Source: UBA3263 sp964549975
Lineage (GTDB): Bacteria; Bacteroidota; Bacteroidia; Bacteroidales; Muribaculaceae
NCBI GenBank assembly: GCA_964549975.1
Contig: CAZJWM010000022.1
Span: 1 to 23,002, forward strand
Direction of reading: 5' to 3'
Length of the DNA: 23,002 nt
This document shows, one piece after another, positions 1-8,021 of the stretch (the stretch's first letter is position 1; each line of letters begins with the position of its first letter). The notes beneath the pieces were generated by a model. The model saw nothing but the letters and a program-made list of their open reading frames with translations. It ran no database searches and was not told the DNA's origin. The position numbers and the translations under genes were made by a program.

Positions 1-250
1 CCATTTCTGCGGAAACTTCGCCGGTGTAAGCGCCCTTCACGTGGTCGGCACAGTTTTCAGCGCCGAGGCCCAGTTTAGTGCTGTCGATCACTGCGGCAAC
101 CGATGCCAAGTGGGTGAAAGGAGTGCAAATCACCACGTCGCACTTGGGCTGACGAGCAGCCAGAGCGTCGTTCACGTCCTTAGCCAGAGCCACACCTGCT
201 GCGAGGGTGGTGTTCATTTTCCAGTTGCCGGCTACAATTTTCTTTCTCAT
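1..250 (-). CDS. tpiA: Triosephosphate isomerase, N-terminal part (cut by window edge)
   Basis: Glycolytic enzyme interconverting dihydroxyacetone phosphate and glyceraldehyde 3-phosphate in the cytoplasm. Reading the minus strand from the ATG at 250-248 gives a protein starting MRKKIVAGNWKMN, the hallmark TIM N-terminus with the substrate-binding Asn9 and catalytic Lys11. It continues through CTPFTHL and LGAENCADHVKGAYTGEVSAEM, the conserved end of the first third of the barrel. Only the first 83 residues lie in the window; the catalytic His and Glu would be further left. A consensus promoter sits 47 nt upstream of the start (297-328). The downstream neighbour is not visible; the gene upstream is a co-directional cation exporter. 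Identification is near certain. Confidence 0.97.
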   Translation of the reverse strand, partial: MRKKIVAGNWKMNTTLAAGVALAKDVNDALAARQPKCDVVICTPFTHLASVAAVIDSTKLGLGAENCADHVKGAYTGEVSAEM

Positions 251-296
251 ACTGTTGGTTTTGAATTGTATTTAGAGTTTATTCGTTTTCTTGGTG

Positions 297-328
297 CAAA
301 ATTACGCATAATTATTCGTATATGCAAA
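297..328 (-). promoter_or_regulatory. tpiA promoter, Bacteroidota consensus
   Basis: On the minus strand TTTG (328-325) is followed after exactly 20 nt by TAATTTTG (304-297), matching the Bacteroidota -33/-7 pair TTTG-N19-21-TAnnTTTG. The predicted leader to the tpiA ATG is about 40-45 nt. It lies just past the stop codon of the cation exporter gene (341-339), so tpiA probably has its own transcript. Confidence 0.85.
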
Positions 329-338
329 ATCATTCGCG

Positions 339-1232
339 TCAATGAAGCGGCTCAATGTGCACGTTGGTGACGGTCGGATGGTCAAACAGGGCTGCCACGG
401 CGCGCTCCACGGCCGTGGCTATGTCGTGGCCGGCCGTCACGGTGATGTCGGGGTTGACTCTCACGTGCACGTCAACGATGTAGGCGTGGCCGTTGCGCCG
501 CGTGCAGAGTCGGTGGAAATTTTCCACGCCCTCCACCGACGAGATTGCCGCGGCAATGCGCGCCACCTCCCCATCGGGCAGCGACCGCTCAAGCAGTTCG
601 TTGACCGACGGCATGGCTATGTGCACGGCCGAAGTGAGGATAAACGCCGCAATCACCAGCGACACCACCGGATCGAGCAGCCTCCATTGCGCCCCAAGGG
701 CAAAGGCCGCGCTCACGCCAATCAGTGTGGCCACCGACGAAAATGCGTCGCTGCGATGATGCCACGCGTTGGCCAGCAGCGCCGGCGAGTTGACGGCGCG
801 CGCCACTCGCCGCGTGTAGCGATAGAGCCACTCTTTGCTCACAATCGACAGCGCCGCCACGGCAATCGTGGCCGCCGCCGGGCGCGCCAGTTCGTGGCCC
901 GACAGAGCATAGACAATCCTGTGGTAGGCCTCGGCGCCAATGCCCACGGCCACCACCATCAGCGCCACCGCAATCAGCAGCGACGCCAGGGTCTCAAATT
1001 TGCCGTGGCCATAGGGGTGCGTAGCGTCGGCTCGCTGATAGGCTATCCCCACGAATATCAACACGATGATATCCGTGGCAAAGTCGCTCAGCGAATGCAC
1101 GCCGTCGGCCACCAGCGCTTGGCTGTGGCCCACCAGACCAATCACAATCTTCAGCACCATGAGAACGGCGTTCACCTGGAAACCAATCCACGTGGCTCGT
1201 CTCACGGCCAATAGTCCTTCGTCGGTTTTCAC
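339..1232 (-). CDS. Cation diffusion facilitator (CDF) family metal exporter
   Basis: Inner-membrane secondary transporter that exports divalent metals (Zn, Fe, Mn type) in exchange for protons. The 297-aa length is normal for the family. The sequence shows the TM2 motif ADGVHSLSD with H46 and D50, the loop signature HPYGHGKFE (72-80), and the TM5 motif HHRSD with H158 and D162; these HxxxD pairs form the transport metal site. About six hydrophobic segments occur between residues 15 and 205, followed by a cytoplasmic ferredoxin-like domain with HxHV-type strands near the C-terminus. The start is a GTG. An in-frame TAA lies 12 nt upstream, inside the promoter box, so no longer protein is possible. 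Metal specificity cannot be read from sequence alone. It is divergent from the transglutaminase-like gene with only 67 nt between starts. Confidence 0.93.
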   Translation of the reverse strand: MKTDEGLLAVRRATWIGFQVNAVLMVLKIVIGLVGHSQALVADGVHSLSDFATDIIVLIFVGIAYQRADATHPYGHGKFETLASLLIAVALMVVAVGIGAEAYHRIVYALSGHELARPAAATIAVAALSIVSKEWLYRYTRRVARAVNSPALLANAWHHRSDAFSSVATLIGVSAAFALGAQWRLLDPVVSLVIAAFILTSAVHIAMPSVNELLERSLPDGEVARIAAAISSVEGVENFHRLCTRRNGHAYIVDVHVRVNPDITVTAGHDIATAVERAVAALFDHPTVTNVHIEPLH

Positions 1233-1236
1233 GCCA

Positions 1237-1244
1237 CAAATTTA
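1237..1244 (-). promoter_or_regulatory. -7 box of the CDF exporter gene, 4 nt before its GTG start
   Basis: TAAATTTG on the minus strand (1244-1237) is a perfect TAnnTTTG box. It is followed by TGGC and then the GTG start at 1232. The first three bases of the box form an in-frame stop, fixing the start. No good TTTG is seen at the -33 distance. If the box is used, transcription should begin at or next to the start codon. Confidence 0.6.
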
Positions 1245-1265
1245 CACATTTTTTCTTTCATTGGC

Positions 1266-1296
1266 TTGCTGATTTCCAAAGAAAATGCTACCTTTG
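1266..1296 (+). promoter_or_regulatory. Promoter of the transglutaminase-like gene, abutting its start
   Basis: TTG (1266-1268) and TACCTTTG (1289-1296) are separated by 20 nt, the consensus Bacteroidota spacing. The box ends 3 nt before the ATG at 1300. A longer reading frame starting at the ATG at 1285 would put the promoter box inside the coding region, so 1300 is the better start. Confidence 0.7.
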
Positions 1297-1299
1297 TGC

Positions 1300-3735
1300 A
1301 TGTTTACCAAATATCTATTACGCATGTCGCTGATGGCCGCCGCAGCTGCCATGCTCCCCGTTGCGGCTCCGGCGCAAACACGTCAGCAGTGTTTGGATTT
1401 TCTCTACAGCTATCTGCCGTTGCCCGACAGTGTGGACCAATCCACGCAATTCATGGAAGAAAACGTCGACTACGCCCTGCGCGCCAGAAGCGAAATGGCT
1501 TGGGGCGAGAAGGTGCCTTTGCGCGAATTTATGCACTTCGTGCTGCCCATGCGCGTCAACAACGAATGGCTCGACGGCTGTCGCCCCGTGTTCTACGAGG
1601 AGCTGCGGCCGCGTCTGCAGGGGCTGAGCATGCAAGAGGCAATCCTTGAGGTAAACCACTGGTGTCACGAAAAAGCCACCTACCAGCCCAGCGACGGCCG
1701 CACCCACTCGCCGCTGATGACCGTCTACACCCATCTGGGTCGCTGCGGCGAGGAGAGCACCTTCACCGTGGCAGCCCTCCGCGCCGTGGGCATCCCCGCT
1801 CGCCAAGTCTACACCCCACGCTGGGCCCACACCGACGACAACCACGCCTGGGTGGAAGCCTGGGCCGACGGCCGCTGGCACTTCCTCGGCGCCTGCGAAC
1901 CGGAGCCGGTGCTCGACCTCGGCTGGTTTAACTCCGCAGCCGCTCGCGGAATGTTGATGAACACCCGCGTGATGGGCCGGTACGACGGCCCCGAAGAGGT
2001 GCTCCTCGCCACAGACCAATACGTCGACATCAACGTCACGTCAAACTATGCCCCCGTGGGCACGGTGCGCGCCAACGTGGTCCACGCCGACGGCTCCCCG
2101 GCCGGAGATGCCATCGTGAGCTTCCGCCTATATAATTATGGTGAATTCTACCCCATAGCCACCAAGCAAGCCGACTCTCGCGGCCAAGCCACCCTCTCCT
2201 GCGGATTGGGCGACCTGCTGGTGTGGGCCTCCGACCCCACCACCGGCCAATTCGGCCTCCACAAAGCCAATGCAGCCACGGCCGACTCCGTGGTGACCAT
2301 CACTCTGGGCGAACTTCCCGCCCAAGGCTTCGACATCGACATCATCCCCCCGGCTCCCGGCGGCTCCACCCCTGAAGTCACCGCCGCTCAAGCCGCCGAA
2401 AACGACCGCCGCAAGGCCCGCGAAGACTCCATACGCACGGCCGTGCCATTCCACCACGACGTCATCACGCGCTTCCTCGCCTCCGTGGCCCCCGAAGACT
2501 CGGCCCGTGCCCGCGCACTGGTGGCCTCGCTCTCCGACAAAGACCGCACCGACGTCAGCGAGCAAGTGCTCCGCGACCATCTCACCGCCCCGGTGGTGGA
2601 TTCGTCCCTCTACGTCGACTACGTGCTCTGTCCGCGCGTGGCCCGCGAAGAGCTCACCCCCTATCGCCAATATCTCCGCTCGGTGCTCCCCATGGAGCGC
2701 TACGCCGCCGACCCGCAAGGCTGGGTCAAATGGGTCTCCGACAGCATCCGCATCATCCCCGACTGGTATCCCTCGTCGCTCACCCTCAGCCCGCGCGCCG
2801 TGTGGCAAAATCGCTATGCCAACGCCGCCTCACGCGCCATCTTCTTCGTAGCCTCGGCCCGCGCTATGGGCATCCCGGCGCGCATCGACCCCGTCACCGG
2901 CAAAAGCCAATGGGCTGACGCCTCGTCACGCTGGCACGACACCGGATTCGAAGCCACCCTCGGCGAAACCCCGCGCCAAGGCTCGCTGCAACTCACCTAC
3001 CAACCCGTGGGCCGCATCGACAATCCTAAATACTACGTCCACTTCTCGCTGACGCAAATCCTCCCCGACGGCTCTACCCGCCTGATGGAATATCCCGACG
3101 AAGCCACCTGGACCGACCTCTTCAGCCATCCCGCCACGCTCGACGCCGGCCGCTATATGCTCGTCAGCGGCCAACGCATGGCCTCCGGCGCAGTGCTCGC
3201 CCACGTGGAATTTCTCACCGTCAGCCCCGACTCGCTCACCACCGCCCCGCTCACCATCCGCCAAGACGGCCAAGGCGTGCAAGTCATCGGCGCATTCAAC
3301 GCCGAAAACCTCTACCTGCCCCAAGGCAGCTCTGCCCCCACGTCGCTGCTCTCCACGGCCGGACGCGGATTCTACGTCGTGGGCCTCATCAACCCCAACC
3401 ATGAACCCTCGGCCCACGTGCTCAACGACCTCATAGCCGAAGCCCCCGCCCTCGAACAATGGGGCCGCTCCATCATCATGCTCTTCGACTCCGAAGACGC
3501 CCTCAGCCGCTTCGACAGCCAACGCTTCCCCGGCCTCCCATCAACCCTCTCCTTCGGCTCCGACATCGACGGCACAATTGCCCGCTCACTCACCGAAGAA
3601 CTCCGCCTGGCCCCAACCGACCGACCAATCATAGCCGTGGTCGACTCGTTCAACCGAGTGGTCTACGTGGTGCAAGGCTACACCATAGGCCTGGGCAACC
3701 AACTCCTCGACATAATTCAGAAACTCCCGCAATAA
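1300..3735 (+). CDS. Exported transglutaminase-like protein with a degenerate second core
   Basis: Predicted exported protein of 811 aa with a papain-like transglutaminase fold. The N-terminus MFTKYLLRMSLMAAAAAM... followed by AAPAQ is a good signal peptide. Residues about 115-205 carry the transglutaminase core, with nucleophile Cys149 in GRCGEEST, His182 in DDNHAWVEAW, and an acidic residue in the GACEPEP stretch as likely third catalytic member. Around 508-530 a second stretch (NAASRAIFFVASARAMGIPAR) copies the first core's helix but lacks the cysteine. The last about 130 residues (YVVGLINPN, SIIMLFDS, DRPIIAVVDS) look thioredoxin-like without CxxC. In-frame ATGs at 1285 and 1324 are alternative starts; 1300 fits the promoter and the charged n-region best. 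Likely first gene of an operon with the next two. Whether it acts as a protease or a cross-linker is unknown. Confidence 0.85.
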   Translation: MFTKYLLRMSLMAAAAAMLPVAAPAQTRQQCLDFLYSYLPLPDSVDQSTQFMEENVDYALRARSEMAWGEKVPLREFMHFVLPMRVNNEWLDGCRPVFYEELRPRLQGLSMQEAILEVNHWCHEKATYQPSDGRTHSPLMTVYTHLGRCGEESTFTVAALRAVGIPARQVYTPRWAHTDDNHAWVEAWADGRWHFLGACEPEPVLDLGWFNSAAARGMLMNTRVMGRYDGPEEVLLATDQYVDINVTSNYAPVGTVRANVVHADGSPAGDAIVSFRLYNYGEFYPIATKQADSRGQATLSCGLGDLLVWASDPTTGQFGLHKANAATADSVVTITLGELPAQGFDIDIIPPAPGGSTPEVTAAQAAENDRRKAREDSIRTAVPFHHDVITRFLASVAPEDSARARALVASLSDKDRTDVSEQVLRDHLTAPVVDSSLYVDYVLCPRVAREELTPYRQYLRSVLPMERYAADPQGWVKWVSDSIRIIPDWYPSSLTLSPRAVWQNRYANAASRAIFFVASARAMGIPARIDPVTGKSQWADASSRWHDTGFEATLGETPRQGSLQLTYQPVGRIDNPKYYVHFSLTQILPDGSTRLMEYPDEATWTDLFSHPATLDAGRYMLVSGQRMASGAVLAHVEFLTVSPDSLTTAPLTIRQDGQGVQVIGAFNAENLYLPQGSSAPTSLLSTAGRGFYVVGLINPNHEPSAHVLNDLIAEAPALEQWGRSIIMLFDSEDALSRFDSQRFPGLPSTLSFGSDIDGTIARSLTEELRLAPTDRPIIAVVDSFNRVVYVVQGYTIGLGNQLLDIIQKLPQ

Positions 3736-3826
3736 ACTCCTTCTCCTCTCTCCTCCCCACCCCTAAATCCACAAAACACAAAACACGAAATACAGATAAT
3801 AACAAAAACACAGTAATACATACATC

Positions 3827-5482
3827 ATGACACAGCCAACCCTGAAACACGTGATAGCGGCCACAGCGGCCCTATCGCTCACTGCTTGCGTAGACAGCAA
3901 GTATGACCTGTCGGACATCGACACCACCACACGAATCGACGTCGACAACCTCACTCTGCCCGTCAACATGAACCCCGTGCGGCTAAGCTCCGTGCTCGAC
4001 CTCCACGACGGGAGCATCATCCGCGAAGAAGACGGCCAATACGTCATTCTCCGCTCCGGCACATTCTCCAGCGAGGCCATCAACATCCGCGCCATCGACG
4101 CCGCCGCATCCCCCACAGAGCGCATCGACGCCCAATCCACGCTCACGGCCGACAAGCAAGGCATCATCACCCTCAGCGAAGTGCCCCACCAATTCAACTA
4201 CTCCTATTCCAACGTCGACGAATATATCCTCGCCATCGACCAAGCAAACACCGACCTGACCATGAGCATCCAACTCGGCTGCTCAGGCGGCCCCGCCACC
4301 TACACCAACGTCAGCCTGCAAATGCCCCGCGGACTCAGCGGCACCACCTCCCTGGGCACCTACAACTCCTCAACCGGCATCATCACCATTGCCAACGCCT
4401 ATGCCCCCACCGGCGTAATCGACGTTGACTTCCACGTCTCCGCCATCGACATCGCCAAGTCAACCGCTCAATTCGATACCGACGCCCGCACATTCACCTA
4501 CTCCGACTGCCTCTCGCTCATCGGCGGCAAAGTTGCCCCCACAGCCTCCGTAGGCCAAAACGTCGACACCTGGATTCAATTCTCATTCTCCCGACTCAAA
4601 GTCAACTCCCTCTCCGGCGAAATCTACTACGACATCAAAGACCTCGCCGCCGAAGAAGTAGACTTCGACGACATCCCCGACGCCCTCAACCAAGACGACA
4701 CCCACCTCTCCATAGCCAATCCCCAAATCTACATCAGCGTCGAAAATCCCCTGGCCCACTACGGCCTCTCAGCCTCCACCGGCCTGCGCCTCTGGCAGGT
4801 GCGCAACGGAGAACGCTCCGGCTCCGTAGCCCTCGAATCGCCCTTCACCGTGGGCGCCGTCGCCGGCGTGCAAACCTTCTGCCTCACCCCCAAAGAGCCC
4901 ACCTACAAAAAATGGCTCTCCTCCACCCTGCAAACCGTCAACTTCCCCTCGCTGGGCGACATTGCCTACGGCGACGGCCTGCCCCAAAGCATGGTCTTCG
5001 ACTTCGTCAACCCCCGCATGAACAGCGCCCACGTCAGCGGTTTCCTGCTCGGACAAAACCTCGGCAAAGTCACCGGCTCCTACACATTCTACGCACCCCT
5101 GGCCCTCGACCCAAAATCGCAAATCGTCTACTCCGAAGATGAAACCGGATGGGCCGCCGACGTTGAAGACCTCACCGTCACCTCCATCACCATCACCGCC
5201 AACGTAGACAACCAGCTCCCCGTGGGCGCCGTCTTCAAAGCATGGCCTCTGGATGAACAGGGCAACATCATGCCCGGAGTCACCGTGGAAGGCGCACAAC
5301 TCAGCCCCGGCAGCCAAGACGTTGAAATCCACATCACCGGCAACATCCACGGCCTCGACGGCGTGCGCTACACGGCCACTGTCACCCCCGACGACTCATC
5401 CCAAGTCCTCGCCCCCGGAATGACCCTCACCGCCACCAACATCAAAGTCAGCGTCAGCGGCTACTACCAAACCGTCCTCTAA
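3827..5482 (+). CDS. Bacteroidales lipoprotein of unknown function
   Basis: A 551-aa protein with a lipoprotein signal: a hydrophobic stretch ending LSLTA-C21, the lipobox cysteine, followed by VDSKYDLSDIDTT. The mature part is rich in beta strand-type alternation, Asp/Thr and Gly, with no obvious catalytic motif; I see no transmembrane segment apart from the signal. Repeated immunoglobulin-like beta domains are plausible but not proven. It sits 91 nt after the transglutaminase-like gene and 26 nt before the DUF5723 barrel gene. No TAnnTTTG box is visible in front of it, so it is probably co-transcribed. Inference: a cell-surface or periplasmic lipoprotein that works with the outer-membrane barrel. 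The coding strand is very C-rich. Confidence 0.85.
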   Translation: MTQPTLKHVIAATAALSLTACVDSKYDLSDIDTTTRIDVDNLTLPVNMNPVRLSSVLDLHDGSIIREEDGQYVILRSGTFSSEAINIRAIDAAASPTERIDAQSTLTADKQGIITLSEVPHQFNYSYSNVDEYILAIDQANTDLTMSIQLGCSGGPATYTNVSLQMPRGLSGTTSLGTYNSSTGIITIANAYAPTGVIDVDFHVSAIDIAKSTAQFDTDARTFTYSDCLSLIGGKVAPTASVGQNVDTWIQFSFSRLKVNSLSGEIYYDIKDLAAEEVDFDDIPDALNQDDTHLSIANPQIYISVENPLAHYGLSASTGLRLWQVRNGERSGSVALESPFTVGAVAGVQTFCLTPKEPTYKKWLSSTLQTVNFPSLGDIAYGDGLPQSMVFDFVNPRMNSAHVSGFLLGQNLGKVTGSYTFYAPLALDPKSQIVYSEDETGWAADVEDLTVTSITITANVDNQLPVGAVFKAWPLDEQGNIMPGVTVEGAQLSPGSQDVEIHITGNIHGLDGVRYTATVTPDDSSQVLAPGMTLTATNIKVSVSGYYQTVL

Positions 5483-5508
5483 CCCACCCCAAACTCCGAA
5501 AAAACACA

Positions 5509-6876
5509 ATGAAACTCAACATACTCGCAGCCGCCGCAATCCTTGCCGCCGCTGCCATCCCCTCAATAGCCGTCGCCCAAAGCCGCTCGGCCTACTTCAC
5601 CGACAACTACACCTACCGATTCCAACTCAACCCCGCATTTGCCCCCGAAGACAACTTCGTCAGCATGCCCGGCATCGGCAACCTCAACCTCGGCCTCAAC
5701 GGCAACGTCAACCTCAAAGAATTCATCTACAACGTCAACACAACCGACGGCTCCCGCACCGCCACCTTCATGCACCCCTCGGTTGACGCCTCCACATTCA
5801 TCTCCGGCATCAAAGACCACAACCGCACCGGCCTCAACACCCGCATCGGCGTCCTCGCCGGCGGCTTCCACGCCTTTGGCGGCTACAACACCATCAGCCT
5901 CAACGCCGTGGCCAACGCCCAAATCCGCGCCCCTCGCGCCATCTTCTCATTCCTCAAAGAAGGCGTCAAAAACCAAACATACGACATCACCAACTTCGAC
6001 ATCCACGCCGACACCTACGCCGAAATAGCCCTCACCCACTCTCGCGACATCAACCGGCAATGGCGCGTAGGCGCTGCCGTCAAACTCCTCCTCGGATTCG
6101 GCAACCTCGACCTCAACCTCCACCAAGCCACCCTCTCCCTCACCGACGACAACTGGACTGCACAAACCAGCGCCGACGTCCACGCCAACTACAAACAACT
6201 CGCCTACAAGACCACCACCAACCGCTACACCGGCAACGTCTACATCAACGACGTAGACTTCCCCGGCTACACTGGCGTGAACGGCCTCGGCCTCGCATTC
6301 GACCTCGGCGCCCAATTCACCCTCAACCCCTCATGGCAATTCTCCGCCGCCGTCACCGACCTCGGTTTCATCACTTGGTATGACGACATGGTAGCCTCAA
6401 CAAACGGCACCCACACATTCGCCTCCGACGACTACGTCATCGACACCAAAGACTTCGACGACACCTGGCAACCAATCCGCGACCAACTCACCACCCTCTA
6501 CGAACTCTACGACCAAGGCAACCAAGGCTCGCGCACACGCGCCCTGGCCGCCACCATCAACCTCGGCGCCCAATTCACCCTCCCCTCCTACCGCGCCCTC
6601 TCCTTCGGCCTGCTCAACACCACCCGCATCTACGGCCGACTCTCATCCACCGACTTCCGCCTGAGCGCCAACATCCGCCCCGTCAGCTGCTTCTCCGCCG
6701 CCATCAACTACGGCATCGGCACCTACGGCTCCGCCTTCGGCTGGATCCTCAACTACTCCAACACCGGCTTCAACTTCTTCCTCGGAATGGACAACACCCT
6801 CGGCCGACTCGCAAAACAAGGCGTTCCCCTCACCTCCAACGCCCAACTATCCCTGGGCATGAACTTCCCATTCTAA
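5509..6876 (+). CDS. DUF5723 family outer-membrane beta-barrel protein
   Basis: A 455-aa protein with a clear signal peptide (MKLNILAAAAILAAAAIPSIAVAQS). The start of the mature part, with YFTDNYTYRFQLNPAFAPE, the GIGNLNLGLNGNV strand, the TFMHPSV segment and NRTGLNTRIGVLAGGF, is the recognisable pattern of the Bacteroidales DUF5723 family. Alternating hydrophobic strands, closing with an aromatic C-terminus (LGMNFPF), indicate an outer-membrane barrel. The family has no established function. It is the last gene of the probable transglutaminase-lipoprotein-barrel operon (26-nt gap to the lipoprotein stop). No strong terminator follows; the tRNA promoter begins 20 nt after the stop. Confidence 0.88.
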   Translation: MKLNILAAAAILAAAAIPSIAVAQSRSAYFTDNYTYRFQLNPAFAPEDNFVSMPGIGNLNLGLNGNVNLKEFIYNVNTTDGSRTATFMHPSVDASTFISGIKDHNRTGLNTRIGVLAGGFHAFGGYNTISLNAVANAQIRAPRAIFSFLKEGVKNQTYDITNFDIHADTYAEIALTHSRDINRQWRVGAAVKLLLGFGNLDLNLHQATLSLTDDNWTAQTSADVHANYKQLAYKTTTNRYTGNVYINDVDFPGYTGVNGLGLAFDLGAQFTLNPSWQFSAAVTDLGFITWYDDMVASTNGTHTFASDDYVIDTKDFDDTWQPIRDQLTTLYELYDQGNQGSRTRALAATINLGAQFTLPSYRALSFGLLNTTRIYGRLSSTDFRLSANIRPVSCFSAAINYGIGTYGSAFGWILNYSNTGFNFFLGMDNTLGRLAKQGVPLTSNAQLSLGMNFPF

Positions 6877-6895
6877 AAATTTCCCCGCAAAACAC

Positions 6896-6926
6896 TTGCA
6901 CATCTCCAAAATTTCGCGTAACTTTG
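6896..6926 (+). promoter_or_regulatory. tRNA-Ser promoter
   Basis: TTG (6896-6898), 20 nt, then TAACTTTG (6919-6926): a near-consensus Bacteroidota promoter. The mature tRNA begins at 6938, leaving a short 5' leader for RNase P removal. Confidence 0.85.
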
Positions 6927-6937
6927 CACACGCCTAA

Positions 6938-7025
<88 letters not shown>

Positions 7026-7059
7026 ACAAAAGCTAAGTCCCCAAGGACTTAGCTTTTGT
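7026..7059 (+). terminator. Hairpin terminator after tRNA-Ser
   Basis: A perfect 15-bp inverted repeat (7026-7040 / 7045-7059) with loop CCAA starts one base after the tRNA CCA. The 3' arm ends in CTTTTGT, giving a short U run. The position directly behind the tRNA supports a role as its terminator. Confidence 0.8.
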
Positions 7060-7286
7060 CATTTAAGAGCGAATGGCCCCCCCGGGTCCACTATCGCGAA
7101 GCGCTTGCGCACCAAGAAGAGCGGATGTTAGTTCGTTTTTGGCTCATTTATTTGTTTGTTTGGTTGTTTGTTTGTATATTTGTACTATAAAGGGTGGCGT
7201 ATTTAGCAGCCGACCGCAACTTTTAGCAGCAAATAATGTTAATAGTTATCATTTTTGTTAGCCTAGTTTTTAATCGACTCATTATT
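7060..7286 (+). other. Gene-free stretch with promoter and leader of the S24 repressor
   Basis: No credible gene lies between the tRNA hairpin and the repressor start. The stretch holds a small GC-rich palindromic patch near 7090-7110 (GCGAAGCGCTTGCGC), then a run of TTTG tetranucleotides and a promoter box, then about 100 nt of AT-rich leader. Confidence 0.6.
7151..7182 (+). promoter_or_regulatory. Promoter of the S24 repressor inside a TTTG repeat
   Basis: TTTG at 7151-7154 lies exactly 20 nt before TATATTTG (7175-7182), a full consensus match. The spacer itself is made of further TTTG units (one is GTTG), so the -33 motif is repeated in phase every 4 nt from 7151 to 7174. The leader to the ATG at 7287 would be about 100 nt. 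Confidence 0.75.
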
Positions 7287-7955
7287 ATGGATTTAGCAAT
7301 TATCCGCGAACTATCAGAAAATTACGCCGGCGGGCTTAAGAAGTTGGCAGCCGACGTTGGTATGTCGGAGACCAATTTGCATAGGTGCATGCGCACGAAT
7401 AGGATGCAGGCCGACGACCTTGCTAAAATTGCGCGCGCGTTGCGCGTGTCGGTGTCAACTTTCTTCGAGGACGAGGAACCCAAAGCTGCACCCGCAATCT
7501 CTGCTGAGCCGTCGCCATCAGCGGGAGGCGAAGAAAAGACTTCGCTAATTCCGCTGATACACATCGACAGCGTGGGCGGCGTATTTTCAAATAATGAGCT
7601 AATGGTTAGCGAGCAGTATGTTGAACGCATGGTGCCATTCCCCGACGTGCGCCAAGGCGACTTTGCAATCCATCAGACCGGCGACTCTATGGCTCCGACC
7701 ATCCCATCGGGCGCTATCATCCAGCTGCGCATCGTTCAGAATTGGCAGGAGTATTTTGGTTACGGCGAAGTCTTTGTGCTGGTTCTTGATGACGGCCGGC
7801 GCATAACCAAGCAAATTGTCCGCTGCGATGCTGACCCACGGAACTACGTCACATGCCGCTCGTTTAATCCCGACCGCTCTGACGAGGACTTGCCGCGCAA
7901 CTTGATTCGAGCCGTTTTTAGAGTAGTCAACGTACTCATTCCGATGGCCCAGTGA
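7287..7955 (+). CDS. XRE-type helix-turn-helix repressor with LexA/CI-like S24 peptidase domain
   Basis: A 222-aa DNA-binding regulator. Residues about 10-60 form a helix-turn-helix domain (GGLKKLAADVGMSETNLHRCM, then LAKIARALRVSVSTFF). A low-complexity Ala/Pro/Ser/Glu linker (65-84) leads to an S24 domain with catalytic Ser134 in TGDSMAPTIPSG and Lys175 in RRITKQIV. Aligned with lambda CI (PLISW..AGMFS), the cleavage position in PLIHIDSVGGVFS is Gly97-Gly98 instead of Ala-Gly; this may weaken or abolish self-cleavage. The start at 7287 is chosen because it opens directly into the HTH; an earlier ATG at 7236 would add a hydrophobic tail without homology. Close to a tRNA, so possibly left over from an integrated element, but no other phage gene is visible. 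Targets unknown. Confidence 0.88.
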   Translation: MDLAIIRELSENYAGGLKKLAADVGMSETNLHRCMRTNRMQADDLAKIARALRVSVSTFFEDEEPKAAPAISAEPSPSAGGEEKTSLIPLIHIDSVGGVFSNNELMVSEQYVERMVPFPDVRQGDFAIHQTGDSMAPTIPSGAIIQLRIVQNWQEYFGYGEVFVLVLDDGRRITKQIVRCDADPRNYVTCRSFNPDRSDEDLPRNLIRAVFRVVNVLIPMAQ

Positions 7956-8021
7956 CCTCTCTGTGTACCCATCCTCTTACCTCCTCCAGATTACCCTACT
8001 GAAGATCAATAAATTACAACA

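Noticed and set aside
342..1214. A 290-codon plus-strand open frame opposite the CDF gene
   Set aside because: His/Arg-rich shadow; the minus strand carries all CDF signatures.
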